From the NCBI GenBank assembly GCA_964537035.1, contig CAZIAK010000032.1, positions 1 through 58,858 on the forward strand: 58,858 nucleotides of DNA, in the 5' to 3' direction. The position numbers were made by a program, and so were the translations under genes. Source of the DNA: CAZIAK01 sp964537035 (GTDB taxonomy: Bacteria; Planctomycetota; B15-G4). Shown here piece by piece: positions 15,154 through 23,304 of this stretch (position 1 is its first letter; the number at the start of each line of letters is the position of its first letter). The notes below the pieces were generated by a model. That model was given only the letters and a program-made list of their open reading frames with translations. It was not told the origin of the DNA and did not search any database.

Positions 15154-17927
15154 GCGACTGTCCTCGCCACCGTCGGGCCAGCGAGATCTTTGGCGATGTC
15201 TGTGACCTCCCGCAGGAGGCTCGCACGACCGCCATCGCCCAGAGCTGTCACGGCGACCCGCAACTCGCCGCCGAGGTCCTGTCCTTGCTGGCCTTCGATG
15301 ATGGTGAGCAGACCCTGGCCGAGCTAGATGACGGCGCGGCGGTCGAGCTGCCCGACGTGCCGCTGCCGGAGCGCATCGGTGAGTTCGCCATTGAACGGCT
15401 GCTCGGTCAGGGCGGGATGGGTCGGGTGTACCTCGCCCGTCAGCAAAACCCCCAGCGGCTCGTGGCGCTCAAGGTTCTGCCCCCGGGCTGGTCGTCAGAA
15501 GAGCAGCTGGCCATGTTGCAGCGAGAGGCACAGATGCTCGGCGGCCTGCAGCACGGGTTCATCGCCCACGTCTACGCGGCGGGTGTGGCGGAAGTGGACC
15601 AGCAGCAGACCCCGTACTTCGTCATGGAGTACGTGGACGGTCGCACGCTCACGGAGCACGTCCAGGGGGAGGCCTTGTCGCTGAGGTCGCGGGTCGAGCT
15701 GCTGATCAGCATCTGTCACGGGGTCTCCCACGCTCATCAACGGGGCCTCATTCACCGTGATCTGAAGCCCAGCAACATCATGGTGGAGGCCTCGGGGCAG
15801 CCCAAGATCCTCGACTTTGGCGTGGCCGTGAGCACAGCGGCCGATGCACCTGGCGTTGCAGGCGGCCAGAGGACCATGGCCTTCGGCACGCCGTCCTACA
15901 TGAGCCCGGAGCAGTTCGGCGACGACCGGTCCCGAGTCGACACACGGGTCGACATCTACGCCCTCGGTGTGCTGATGTACGAGCTGCTCGTGGGCCAGCG
16001 CCCCTTCAGAGCGGGCCCGCCGGTCTTGCTAGAGGATGGCTCGCCCCCGGACGCGCCATCGCTGGGTTCCTTCGCCCCCTCGCTGAGGGGTGACCTCTCG
16101 GCCATCGCCGCCAAGGCCATCGCCTATCACCGTGAGAACCGTTACGCCACGGTGAGTGACCTGGCAGAGGATCTACAGCGTTTCTTGAATCACGAGCCGG
16201 TGCACGCCCGCCAGGGAGGGCCGGGCTATCGCACCGGGCGCTTCGTGCGTCGCCACCGCCTGGCCAGCGCGCTGACAGCGTTGCTGGTCCTGGGTGCAGT
16301 GATCGGCATGAGCATGGTGCTGAGCAAGCAATCGCAGCTGAACCAGCGCACGGCGGAGCTAGAGGAGTCCCTGGCGAAGCAAGAAGTCCTCACGACGAGG
16401 GCCCAGGGAGCCGAACAGGTGGCGTTGCAGCGTCTCGCAGAGAGCCACGTGCGTGCCGCGGACCTCGCGGCTCAGCGCGGCGCTTGGCCGCTGGCCCGGT
16501 CTGAACTTGAGCAAGCCTTGGCTCTGGGCGTCGCGGATGAAGTCGACCTTCTGCCCCGCAAGGTTCGTGCCTCCATCGCCCTTGGTGACATGGCGCGTGC
16601 CGGTGCAGAGCTCGATCTCCTCGCCTCGCTGGGCGACGGGCAGGAGGCGCCAAGGGACAGCCTCGTCAGTGAGCTGCTCCTGCTGCGAGGCGTGGTGCAG
16701 TTGTCAGACGGGCGCTCTCGCGATCTGGGTCAAGCCGCGATCAGGGACGCGCTCGATGGCGAGCTGTCCGAGGCCGACGAGCTCTATGCCATGGGGCTGT
16801 TGGGGTCTGACGCAAACAGGGCACGACAGCTGTTTGGCGCTGCGATTGAAGCGGATCCGTTTCATCACCTGGCGTGGCAGGCGACCTTGGAGACCCTGGC
16901 GCTGTCGGGCCACTTGCTCAAAACGATCGCCACGGCCGAGACCGTCCTGCAGCTGTTTCCTGACGATCGCACAGCTCTGCTCTATCGTGCAGGCGCTGCC
17001 CTGCTCATGGACGACAGGGTCTTCGCAGAGGCCTGTGTCCAAGAGGCCAAGGAGTCTCTGGGCACACCGGCGATCAGCTTGCTCGATGTCGTGCGCCAGT
17101 TTCGAGAACTGCTCGAGCTGGGCATATGGCCGGAGGATGGGTCACCACCTTCGCTGACCGAGATGTTGTCCCGAGCGATGCAGTCGCTGCAGCAGATCAA
17201 GCAGGTCGTAGATACGGTGGCCTCAGGAACCTTGAAGTCGGGCGCCAGCGAGACCCTCTTCCTGGACTCCATCCCTCAGCTGACGTTTGTGGTGGAGAGC
17301 TACTCCCTGCTTGGCCAGTCCATGCTGGCTCAGAGCCTCGGCCAGTATGGAGAGGCGCAGAGACTGCTGAGCGAGGCGGCGAGGATCAACCCGTGTTCGC
17401 TCTTCCATTGGATCGGGGGCATGTACGAGCTGTCCTCTGCAGCTCCCGACTTCGCAGTCGCCGAGACGGCCTATCTGCGATCCCTGGAGAGCGACCCTTT
17501 CTCCCCGGCGTTTGGTCGGGACGCGGAGCTTCAACTGCTCATCTGCCAGCAGCAGCTGATGCTGCAGGGGGATGACGAAGCCGTGCGCTCCCGTCTCACC
17601 CACACGGTCAAGGTCCTCATGGCCCGTGACGAACTCCCGGCGGCGTTGTGCAGGCAGGTCTTTCGGGCCACGCTGCACATCGGGCGCAGCGACCTGGGGC
17701 GAGGCATTCTTGAGCGCTGGAAACGGCTCGCTCCGGACGACCCCGAACCACTCGCCAAGAGCAGCTTCGCCGAGTACGAGGCGGGGGCCTATTGGCAGGC
17801 CATCGACGAGGCGACGGCGGCGTTGCAGTTGTCGCCTACCGAGACGATGGCGCAGCAGGTGCTGGACGCCGCGCGCCAGCGTCTCGACGAGCGGCGTTCA
17901 GCCGAAGCGGTGGGCACGCCTCCCTGA
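15150..17927 (+). CDS. Membrane serine/threonine protein kinase with TPR-like tail
   Basis: Protein of 925 residues. The Hanks-type kinase domain covers about 76-348: GQGGMGRV (86-93), catalytic Lys108 in VALKVL, HRDLKPSN (202-209) with catalytic Asp204, DFG (222-224) and the GTPSYMSPEQ activation/APE region. A single membrane helix at about 371-391 is followed by a coiled segment (NQRTAELEESLAKQE) and ~500 residues of helical repeats resembling TPRs, presumably outside the membrane or scaffolding. A short helical region precedes the kinase. All catalytic residues are present. The start overlaps the sigma gene stop by ATGA. Together they probably form a signalling unit; what the tail senses cannot be read from sequence. 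Confidence 0.9.
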   Translation: MSDCPRHRRASEIFGDVCDLPQEARTTAIAQSCHGDPQLAAEVLSLLAFDDGEQTLAELDDGAAVELPDVPLPERIGEFAIERLLGQGGMGRVYLARQQNPQRLVALKVLPPGWSSEEQLAMLQREAQMLGGLQHGFIAHVYAAGVAEVDQQQTPYFVMEYVDGRTLTEHVQGEALSLRSRVELLISICHGVSHAHQRGLIHRDLKPSNIMVEASGQPKILDFGVAVSTAADAPGVAGGQRTMAFGTPSYMSPEQFGDDRSRVDTRVDIYALGVLMYELLVGQRPFRAGPPVLLEDGSPPDAPSLGSFAPSLRGDLSAIAAKAIAYHRENRYATVSDLAEDLQRFLNHEPVHARQGGPGYRTGRFVRRHRLASALTALLVLGAVIGMSMVLSKQSQLNQRTAELEESLAKQEVLTTRAQGAEQVALQRLAESHVRAADLAAQRGAWPLARSELEQALALGVADEVDLLPRKVRASIALGDMARAGAELDLLASLGDGQEAPRDSLVSELLLLRGVVQLSDGRSRDLGQAAIRDALDGELSEADELYAMGLLGSDANRARQLFGAAIEADPFHHLAWQATLETLALSGHLLKTIATAETVLQLFPDDRTALLYRAGAALLMDDRVFAEACVQEAKESLGTPAISLLDVVRQFRELLELGIWPEDGSPPSLTEMLSRAMQSLQQIKQVVDTVASGTLKSGASETLFLDSIPQLTFVVESYSLLGQSMLAQSLGQYGEAQRLLSEAARINPCSLFHWIGGMYELSSAAPDFAVAETAYLRSLESDPFSPAFGRDAELQLLICQQQLMLQGDDEAVRSRLTHTVKVLMARDELPAALCRQVFRATLHIGRSDLGRGILERWKRLAPDDPEPLAKSSFAEYEAGAYWQAIDEATAALQLSPTETMAQQVLDAARQRLDERRSAEAVGTPP

Positions 17928-17950
17928 TGGGAAACGGCCCGCAGTTCAGC

Positions 17951-18961
17951 TCAGCCAAGCAGCTCTTCGAGCGCGTCGGCCAGACCTTCGGGGAGGTCGT
18001 CTCGGAACTCCAGGGCGCTCTTGGCCAGGGTGACCGCGTTGTCGTGATCTTCGAGGGGGCCCTCGCACCACATGGCAGCCTGACCGAGCAAACCACCCAC
18101 GAGGCCCTTGTCATGGAGGACCTCCATGGTCAGCAGGTTCTCGACGGCGGCGACCGCAGCCTTGGCGCTCTCGCCATCGCGGACCTGGCCGAACTGGGCC
18201 CGGACCACCATCTCCAGCAGGCCGAGCTCGTTCTTGGCGTCAAACTTGCGCGCCTCGGCGTTGACCTCGTCGTCAGCCTGTCCCGCCCCGAGCAGGGCTT
18301 CGATGGCCTTGAGCTTGAGCCCCGTGGCGTTGTTCGGGTCCTTGGCGATGGCCGTGCGCGCCATGTCAGCGACCTTGGACACGCCCAGGCTCTCGCTGTT
18401 CATGTCGGCGAGCATGGCCACGGCCTTGGTCAGCACCGGCAGCATGTCCATCTCGCTGGCAGCCGCGAGGGCCTCTTCGAGTTCGGCCAGCTCGATCAGC
18501 GCACGCTTGCCCTCTGTGCGAAGCGTTGCCAGCGACTCGACGTACTTCACCGGACCGCCGGCCTGGTAGCCCGTGCGGCCAAAGACCACGCCGTCGGCGG
18601 TCATGAGCAGGCAGGTGGGGTAGCCGCGGATGCCGTACTGAGCGGCGAGCTCGGTGTTGCGCTCGGGGTTGGGCACCTTGGCCTTGGCCTCTTCACCGTT
18701 GGGGTAGTCGAGGGCCACGAGCACATAGTCAGCGCTCACTGCGTTCAGGAACTCGTCGTGATCGAAGACCTCTTCATGGAGCTTGATGCACCAGTGGCAC
18801 CAGTCGGAGCCCGTGAAGTCGACGAACAGGTCCTTGCCTGTGTCGTTGGCGATGGTCACGGCTTCGTCGAAGTCGGCGACCCAGACGTGGTGGTCTTCGC
18901 TGGCGGAGAGGCCTGGGGTGAGGGCCAGAAGCAGGCTTGAGGCCAAGAGGAAGATCTTCAT
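17951..18961 (-). CDS. Secreted thioredoxin-fold protein with helical C-terminus
   Basis: Protein of 336 residues with a clear signal peptide (MKIFLLASSLLLALTPGLSA). A thioredoxin-like domain follows with TGSDWCHWCIKL, so the redox motif is C55-H-W-C58, as in DUF255/thioredoxin_7-type proteins. A cis-Pro is visible in RGYPTCLLM. Residues from about 175 are predominantly helical with repeated Ala/Glu-rich segments, possibly TPR-like. It likely acts as a periplasmic disulphide reductase or oxidase. The gene converges on the kinase gene (23 nt between stops). Its ATG is preceded by a weak AAAGAA. Its position near a cytochrome b562-like gene suggests a redox neighbourhood. Confidence 0.8.
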   Translation of the reverse strand: MKIFLLASSLLLALTPGLSASEDHHVWVADFDEAVTIANDTGKDLFVDFTGSDWCHWCIKLHEEVFDHDEFLNAVSADYVLVALDYPNGEEAKAKVPNPERNTELAAQYGIRGYPTCLLMTADGVVFGRTGYQAGGPVKYVESLATLRTEGKRALIELAELEEALAAASEMDMLPVLTKAVAMLADMNSESLGVSKVADMARTAIAKDPNNATGLKLKAIEALLGAGQADDEVNAEARKFDAKNELGLLEMVVRAQFGQVRDGESAKAAVAAVENLLTMEVLHDKGLVGGLLGQAAMWCEGPLEDHDNAVTLAKSALEFRDDLPEGLADALEELLG

Positions 18962-19131
18962 TTCTTTGCTCGATTCGTGGGGTTTGAGGCGCTCAGAGAG
19001 CGTGCCTAGGGTCCCAGCTCATGTCCAGGGCTGGTGAGATTGTTGCTGAAAACGGCTGGTGGTCGTACAGATCTGGGCCTGCCGCAGCCGTCCTCGGAGG
19101 GGCGGGAAGCGCGGTCGGCGGGGAGAACAAG

Positions 19132-19569
19132 CTACTCGAACTTCTCGTGGGCAGCATCGCGCAGGGGCAGCAAATCAGCACGCAAGCGAGCCACGGCCTG
19201 CTCGGGATGGCCCTCCAGCACGTCGATTTCCATGGCGGCCAGCTCCTGGAGCAGGCGGGCCAGATCGGCCTTGAAGGCGTTGCGAGTCGTTCTCTGGCGC
19301 TTGGGGGCGAGTCCGTCGAGATGAGGCGGATCGCCGCGCTTGGCCGCGATGGTCAGGACCTGCAGCTCGGTCAGCGCGGCCAGAGCTTGTGGCTCATTGA
19401 CCAGAGGACCCTTCAACCCCTCGTTGAGCAGCTTGAGCTGGACCTTCATGCCCCGCATCGCGTCGGACAGGGCAGATTCATCGCCGGTCGCCGGAAGGCT
19501 GGCGGCGGCGAGGGTCAGAGCGATGAGGCTGGCGCTGAGCAGGGAGGTGATGACGCGGCGCAGAATCAT
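19132..19569 (-). CDS. Cytochrome b562-like four-helix protein
   Basis: Protein of 145 residues from ATG at 19569, where a signal peptide begins (MILRRVITSLLSASLIALTLAAASLP). The mature part fits cytochrome b562: DAMRGMKVQLKLL aligns with the N-terminal haem-ligand helix (Met38 in the ligand position), PPHLDG matches the loop after helix 2, and the end LRDAAHEKFE places His141 where b562 has its axial His. Total mature length (~120) is a little over b562's 106. b562 is a soluble periplasmic electron carrier of unclear role. Frame upstream of 19569 is open but lacks a sensible N-terminus. It could instead be a haem-free relative. Confidence 0.6.
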   Translation of the reverse strand: MILRRVITSLLSASLIALTLAAASLPATGDESALSDAMRGMKVQLKLLNEGLKGPLVNEPQALAALTELQVLTIAAKRGDPPHLDGLAPKRQRTTRNAFKADLARLLQELAAMEIDVLEGHPEQAVARLRADLLPLRDAAHEKFE

Positions 19570-19701
19570 GTTGGCTTTCTCGTTCAGGAGTTGTGGCTGC
19601 AGGCCATGGCAGATTGCCCGGGCCGCGGAGCGTCGTCCAGCCTGGACTGCAGGCAGGTCTGTGGCCGTCGTCACTCGGGTGAGTCTGGTCTCGCTGGCGG
19701 C

Positions 19702-20571
19702 TCAGGGTGGGGGGCCGACCATTCGTCGAATCGACAGGGTGCCCGTGCCCGCGCTCTTGTCACTCTCGGTAGCACCGTCTGAGCCCACGTCCAGGGGGCC
19801 ACTGAGCTCGAGTCGCAGCATGCGCCCGGTCGCGCGGTCGGCCACGAGTTCTCCCGCGAGTTCGGCGCTCAGGGTCAGCTGCCGCCCGGCCAGCTGGGCC
19901 TGTCCAGAGAGGGACGCGGTGGCGTCAAAGGACAGCTCGTCGTCTTCGGTCGCGGAGCGCAGGGTGAGCTGCAGGGCGTCGGCAGCCAGCTCGTCCAGGC
20001 CCATGCCCAGCAGTCGCTTGGCCTGGTCACCGGCGCCGCGCAGCACCGCTCCCTCTTTGAGTTCGCCCACAGGGAGCATGGCGAACAGCGGCGGCGATCG
20101 TCCCACGGCGAAGCATGAGCGGCGCACTTCGCGGGCCTCTTTCTCTCGCGTGTCCGTGCCGTCCGGGTTGGTCACGGTCAGGCCGTCGTCGCCGCGGTGA
20201 ACCACGTAGGACTTGCCGGAGACCCGCCGGTTCTTCACCTTCTCGCCCACGACGGGCACCACGGACGTGCGCTGGGCGAGAGGGTACGAGAGCCGTTGCG
20301 ACGAGCTGTCTTCGTCATCCGCCGCGGCCATGGTCACCAGTACCGTCTCTTCTTCGACGAGCTCGTAGGTCAGCTCCTGGGCAAAGAAGCCCAGCAAGAC
20401 CGTGGTCGTGAGTTGCAGCTCGACCCGCGTAGAGAAGCGCAGCTGTTCACCGGGCTGGTAGTCCTGGTGAGCGACGATGAGCTCTGGCTCGTCATCGACC
20501 TGGGCGGCGGCTTCGATCCCCAGGCAAGCCGTGGCCAGGCAGGTCAGTAACAGAGTGGTGCGAGATGACAT
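19702..20571 (-). CDS. Secreted protein of unknown function
   Basis: Protein of 289 residues with signal peptide (MSSRTTLLLTCLATACLG, cleavage near AAA-Q). The rest is beta-rich and acidic, with a central SYPLAQRTSVVPVVGEKVKN segment and a C-terminal half of alternating strands (ASLSGQAQLAGRQLTLSAEL). I recognise no family; the layout resembles planctomycete secreted proteins with no assigned domain. AGAGG lies 6 nt before the ATG. It precedes the b562-like gene on the same strand by about 130 nt, so the two could share a transcript. Confidence 0.6.
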   Translation of the reverse strand: MSSRTTLLLTCLATACLGIEAAAQVDDEPELIVAHQDYQPGEQLRFSTRVELQLTTTVLLGFFAQELTYELVEEETVLVTMAAADDEDSSSQRLSYPLAQRTSVVPVVGEKVKNRRVSGKSYVVHRGDDGLTVTNPDGTDTREKEAREVRRSCFAVGRSPPLFAMLPVGELKEGAVLRGAGDQAKRLLGMGLDELAADALQLTLRSATEDDELSFDATASLSGQAQLAGRQLTLSAELAGELVADRATGRMLRLELSGPLDVGSDGATESDKSAGTGTLSIRRMVGPPP

Positions 20572-20656
20572 GGAAAGCCTCTGCCGGCAGGGCTGGCCAG
20601 TCTATCCCAGGGCCCGCCCTTGCCGCAGGCCAGGGTCTTGGCCGATGCTCTGTGCG

Positions 20657-21007
20657 ATGAGCACATCACATCAGGTGGACAGCACGGAACTGCCCTGGCG
20701 GGCCACACCCCACCCGGGGGTGCGCTGGAAGAAGCTGCAGTTCGACGCCGACACAGGCTACTCGGCGGTGCTGTTGCACTTCGCGCCGGGCGCGTCCTAC
20801 GGGGCCCACCGACATCCGGCGGGGGAGCAGTATCTGGTCCTGGCGGGGTCGATCCGCGACGGCGACTCGACCTGGTCAGAGGGGGCCTTCGTGAACCATC
20901 CCCCAGAGTCTGCCCACCGTCCGTACTCTGACGAGGGCTGCCTGCTCTTCGTCACCCTGGCCGCGCCCATCGAGCCCTTGGCGTCTGAGGCGCCTGCCCC
21001 GGGCTGA
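20657..21007 (+). CDS. Cupin-domain protein (ChrR-like)
   Basis: Protein of 116 residues with a single cupin barrel. GAHRHPAGEQYLVLAGSI carries the first cupin motif with two His and one Glu as metal ligands, and AFVNHPPESAHRPYSDEGC carries the second with further His. The size and PGVRWKKLQFD opening resemble cupins of the ChrR/anti-sigma C-terminal type or small dioxygenase-like cupins. Start ATG at 20657 gives a compact domain; an in-frame ATG four codons earlier is possible. It is divergent from the secreted unknown. No sigma factor lies beside it, so an anti-sigma role is not supported here. Confidence 0.78.
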   Translation: MSTSHQVDSTELPWRATPHPGVRWKKLQFDADTGYSAVLLHFAPGASYGAHRHPAGEQYLVLAGSIRDGDSTWSEGAFVNHPPESAHRPYSDEGCLLFVTLAAPIEPLASEAPAPG

Positions 21008-21218
21008 GCGACAGATGGGTGGGTAGGTCGGCGGCAGCGTGGGCGGCCGGGTGTCGCCGACGGCAGCGAGGAAGAGTGCGCGGGATGATCGGGCGACCCG
21101 CATTTGGCAGCGCGATGTCCATGAGCTATCTTCCGACGCTCTCTACGAAGTCAGGCTACTGCCTGCGCCCTTCGGCGTATGCGATTGTGGCTAGTCCTCG
21201 ACGGAAAGGCTCGCTGCC

Positions 21219-21647
21219 ATGAACATCAAGGTCAAGGACCTCATGTCGTCCCAGGTGCTCACGGCCCAGCGACATCAGACCGTCGGGCACGTCCGTCAGG
21301 TGATGAGCACCAACGGCATCCACGCCATGCCGGTTGTGGGTAGCGACGGCGAGGTCATCGGCATGGTGACCAGCACCGACCTGGTGGGCTCGGTCAAAGA
21401 AGAGTCGAAGATCAGCGCGATCATGAGCAACGAGGTGGTCACCGTGCCCGCCTACTCAGAGCCCCGCACTGCCGCCCGCTGCATGCGCAATCAGCACTTT
21501 CACCACCTGGTCGTGCTCGACGAGAAGAAGGTGGTGGGCATCCTGAGCACCTTCGACCTGTTGCAACTGGTCGAGGACAAACGCTTCGTGATGAAGTCCG
21601 CCGCACCCCAGGGCAAGAACAGCAACCGCTTCGGACGGGACGAGTAG
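21219..21647 (+). CDS. CBS-pair domain protein
   Basis: Protein of 142 residues made of two CBS motifs: MSSQVLTAQRHQTVGHVRQV to GMVTSTDLVG, and MSNEVVTVPAYSEPRTAARC to GILSTFDLLQLVE. CBS pairs bind adenine nucleotides or SAM and usually regulate partner proteins; stand-alone pairs such as this lack an identified partner. GGAAAGG lies about 8 nt before the ATG. The 211 bases upstream (21008-21218) contain no gene that I can support. It converges on the HPRT gene. Confidence 0.9.
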   Translation: MNIKVKDLMSSQVLTAQRHQTVGHVRQVMSTNGIHAMPVVGSDGEVIGMVTSTDLVGSVKEESKISAIMSNEVVTVPAYSEPRTAARCMRNQHFHHLVVLDEKKVVGILSTFDLLQLVEDKRFVMKSAAPQGKNSNRFGRDE

Positions 21648-21663
21648 CCTCGGCGTCGGGGCA

Positions 21664-21735
21664 AGGCCGGCTCGGCCTGACCCGGCCCTTGTCGGGCTAG
21701 CTTGGCTCGGCGCTTGTCGGCCAGGCGCGCCCTGG
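21664..21735. terminator. Short hairpins between convergent CBS and hpt genes
   Basis: AGGCC/GGCCT with loop GGCTC (21664-21678) and CCAGG/CCTGG with loop CGCGC (21721-21735) lie between the stops at 21647 and 21737. Both stems are only 5 bp and no T-run follows, so termination is inferred from position. Confidence 0.3.
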
Positions 21736-21736
21736 C

Positions 21737-22276
21737 TCAGCTGTGAATGGCCCTGATCTCAGGCAGGTTGCGGTAGCGGCCGTCGAGGTCGAGGCCGTAA
21801 CCCACGACGAACAGGTCGGGGATGGAGAAGCCCACGAAGTCGGCGGTGATGTCGGTGACGCGGCGCTCGGGCTTGTCGAGCAGGGCGGCGATGCGCAGGG
21901 ACTTGGGCTTGATGGCCATCACCTCTGCGGACAGCCGCGAGAGGGTGCGCCCCGTGTCCAGGATGTCCTCGACCAGCAAGACGTGCCGGTCGACGAGTTG
22001 GTCAGCGCACTGGACGCGCACGGAGAGCTCGCCCGACGTGGTCGAGGCCCCGTGATAGCTGCTGGCGGTCACCGTCTCGAGCTGCACTTTCATGTCGAGT
22101 TCGCGCATCAGGTCGGCGCAGAAGATCAGCGCGCCGTGCAGCACGGCCACCACCGTGATCTCTTCGTTGCCGTAGACCGTGCTGATCTCGCCAGCCATAC
22201 GCTCCACCGTGACGGCGATCTCCTTGCCCGTGTAGAGCACCTGGCTCTTGTCGGGGCGGGTGGGAGAGATTTCCAT
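21737..22276 (-). CDS. hpt: Hypoxanthine phosphoribosyltransferase
   Basis: Purine-salvage enzyme of 179 residues that transfers a phosphoribosyl group from PRPP to hypoxanthine/guanine in the cytoplasm. The PRPP-binding loop is VLLVEDILDTGRTL, HGALIFCADLMREL is the family's first loop region, and SSYHG is the flexible catalytic loop. ATG at 22276 is preferred over two upstream ATGs because AGGAG lies 7 nt before it. PNP, the next purine-salvage enzyme, is encoded just upstream on the same strand, so the two probably form one operon. Confidence 0.92.
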   Translation of the reverse strand: MEISPTRPDKSQVLYTGKEIAVTVERMAGEISTVYGNEEITVVAVLHGALIFCADLMRELDMKVQLETVTASSYHGASTTSGELSVRVQCADQLVDRHVLLVEDILDTGRTLSRLSAEVMAIKPKSLRIAALLDKPERRVTDITADFVGFSIPDLFVVGYGLDLDGRYRNLPEIRAIHS

Positions 22277-22371
22277 GGTGGGCTCCTGCTGGGTGTTGGT
22301 CATGGGGCTGGGCAAGCTCGTGTTCGAGATGAGAGAAAAAGAGAGTGTGAACGGCGGGTCAGCGCTCGCCG

Positions 22372-23205
22372 TCAGGGTGCCTGGGCCAGCCGGGAGAGCG
22401 CGCCGGAGAGCAGCAGTTGCAGGTTCGCGGAGATCTCCGCGCTGTGCAGCAGCACCTCTTCGTGCCCAAGGGGGGTGGGCGAGAGCCCGGCGGCCATGTT
22501 GGTCACGCAGCCCAAGCCTGCCACGCGCATGCCTCGCTGCCGAGCGGTGAGCACGTCGGGGACCATGGACATGGAGACGATGCCAGCGCCCACGGCCCGC
22601 GCCAGGTTCACCTCAGCGGGTGTCTCGTAGCTGGGCCCGGAGGTCTGCACGAGAATCGACCGCTCCAGGGGGACACCCACTTGCTTCGCGGTGGTTTCCA
22701 TGACTTCGAGCAGCCCTGCGTCGTAGGCCTGGGTCAGGTCGGTGAAGCGCGGGCCGAAGCGGGGGTCGTGGGGGCCCGAGAGCACGTTCGTCCCGGAGAG
22801 ATTGATGTGGTCCTCGATGAGCACCATGCTCCCCGGGGGAGAGCTGGCGTTCAGAGAACCCACGGCCGACGTGACCACCAGCGTGTGCACGCCCAGCAAG
22901 GAGAGCAGGCGAATGCCGGCGGTGAGATCTTCGAGGGGCCGGCCCTCGTAGAGATGGATGCGTCCGCAGAGCGCGAGCACGGGGACGCCGCCACTGGTCA
23001 GCCCGTGGAGCAGGGCGCCGCGATGGCCGATGGTCGTGGGCGCGGGCATGCCGGGGATCTCGCTGTACTCGAGAAAGCGGGCCTGATCGAGACTCTCGAG
23101 CACCTCGGACAGGCCCGAGCCTAGAACCACACCGACTGCGGCCCGGCCCAGGCGCTCGCCCACCAGATCGGCGGCCTTGCTGAGAACGTCGTACTGCGAG
23201 GCCAC
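22372..23205 (-). CDS. punA: Purine nucleoside phosphorylase
   Basis: Trimeric-type PNP of 277 residues that splits purine nucleosides to base and ribose-1-phosphate. Recognisable parts are VVLGSGLSEVLE (phosphate loop), GHRGALLHG, LCGRIHLYEG, TSAVGSLN, SGPSYETPAE and MSMVPDVLTARQRGMRV. I chose GTG at 23205 because AAAGGAG sits about 5 nt upstream; an ATG at 23241 in the same frame lacks such a site. It lies about 95 nt before hpt on the same strand and is divergent from the UbiD-family gene. Confidence 0.92.
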   Translation of the reverse strand: MASQYDVLSKAADLVGERLGRAAVGVVLGSGLSEVLESLDQARFLEYSEIPGMPAPTTIGHRGALLHGLTSGGVPVLALCGRIHLYEGRPLEDLTAGIRLLSLLGVHTLVVTSAVGSLNASSPPGSMVLIEDHINLSGTNVLSGPHDPRFGPRFTDLTQAYDAGLLEVMETTAKQVGVPLERSILVQTSGPSYETPAEVNLARAVGAGIVSMSMVPDVLTARQRGMRVAGLGCVTNMAAGLSPTPLGHEEVLLHSAEISANLQLLLSGALSRLAQAP

Positions 23206-23304
23206 GGGGGTCTCCTTTGTTGGGGGCGAGCGCGGCATCATAGCGCTTCGCTATCATGGGGCGCTCGCTTCGCCTCCCATGCCCCCGGTTCGGCCCCCAG
23301 CCCA

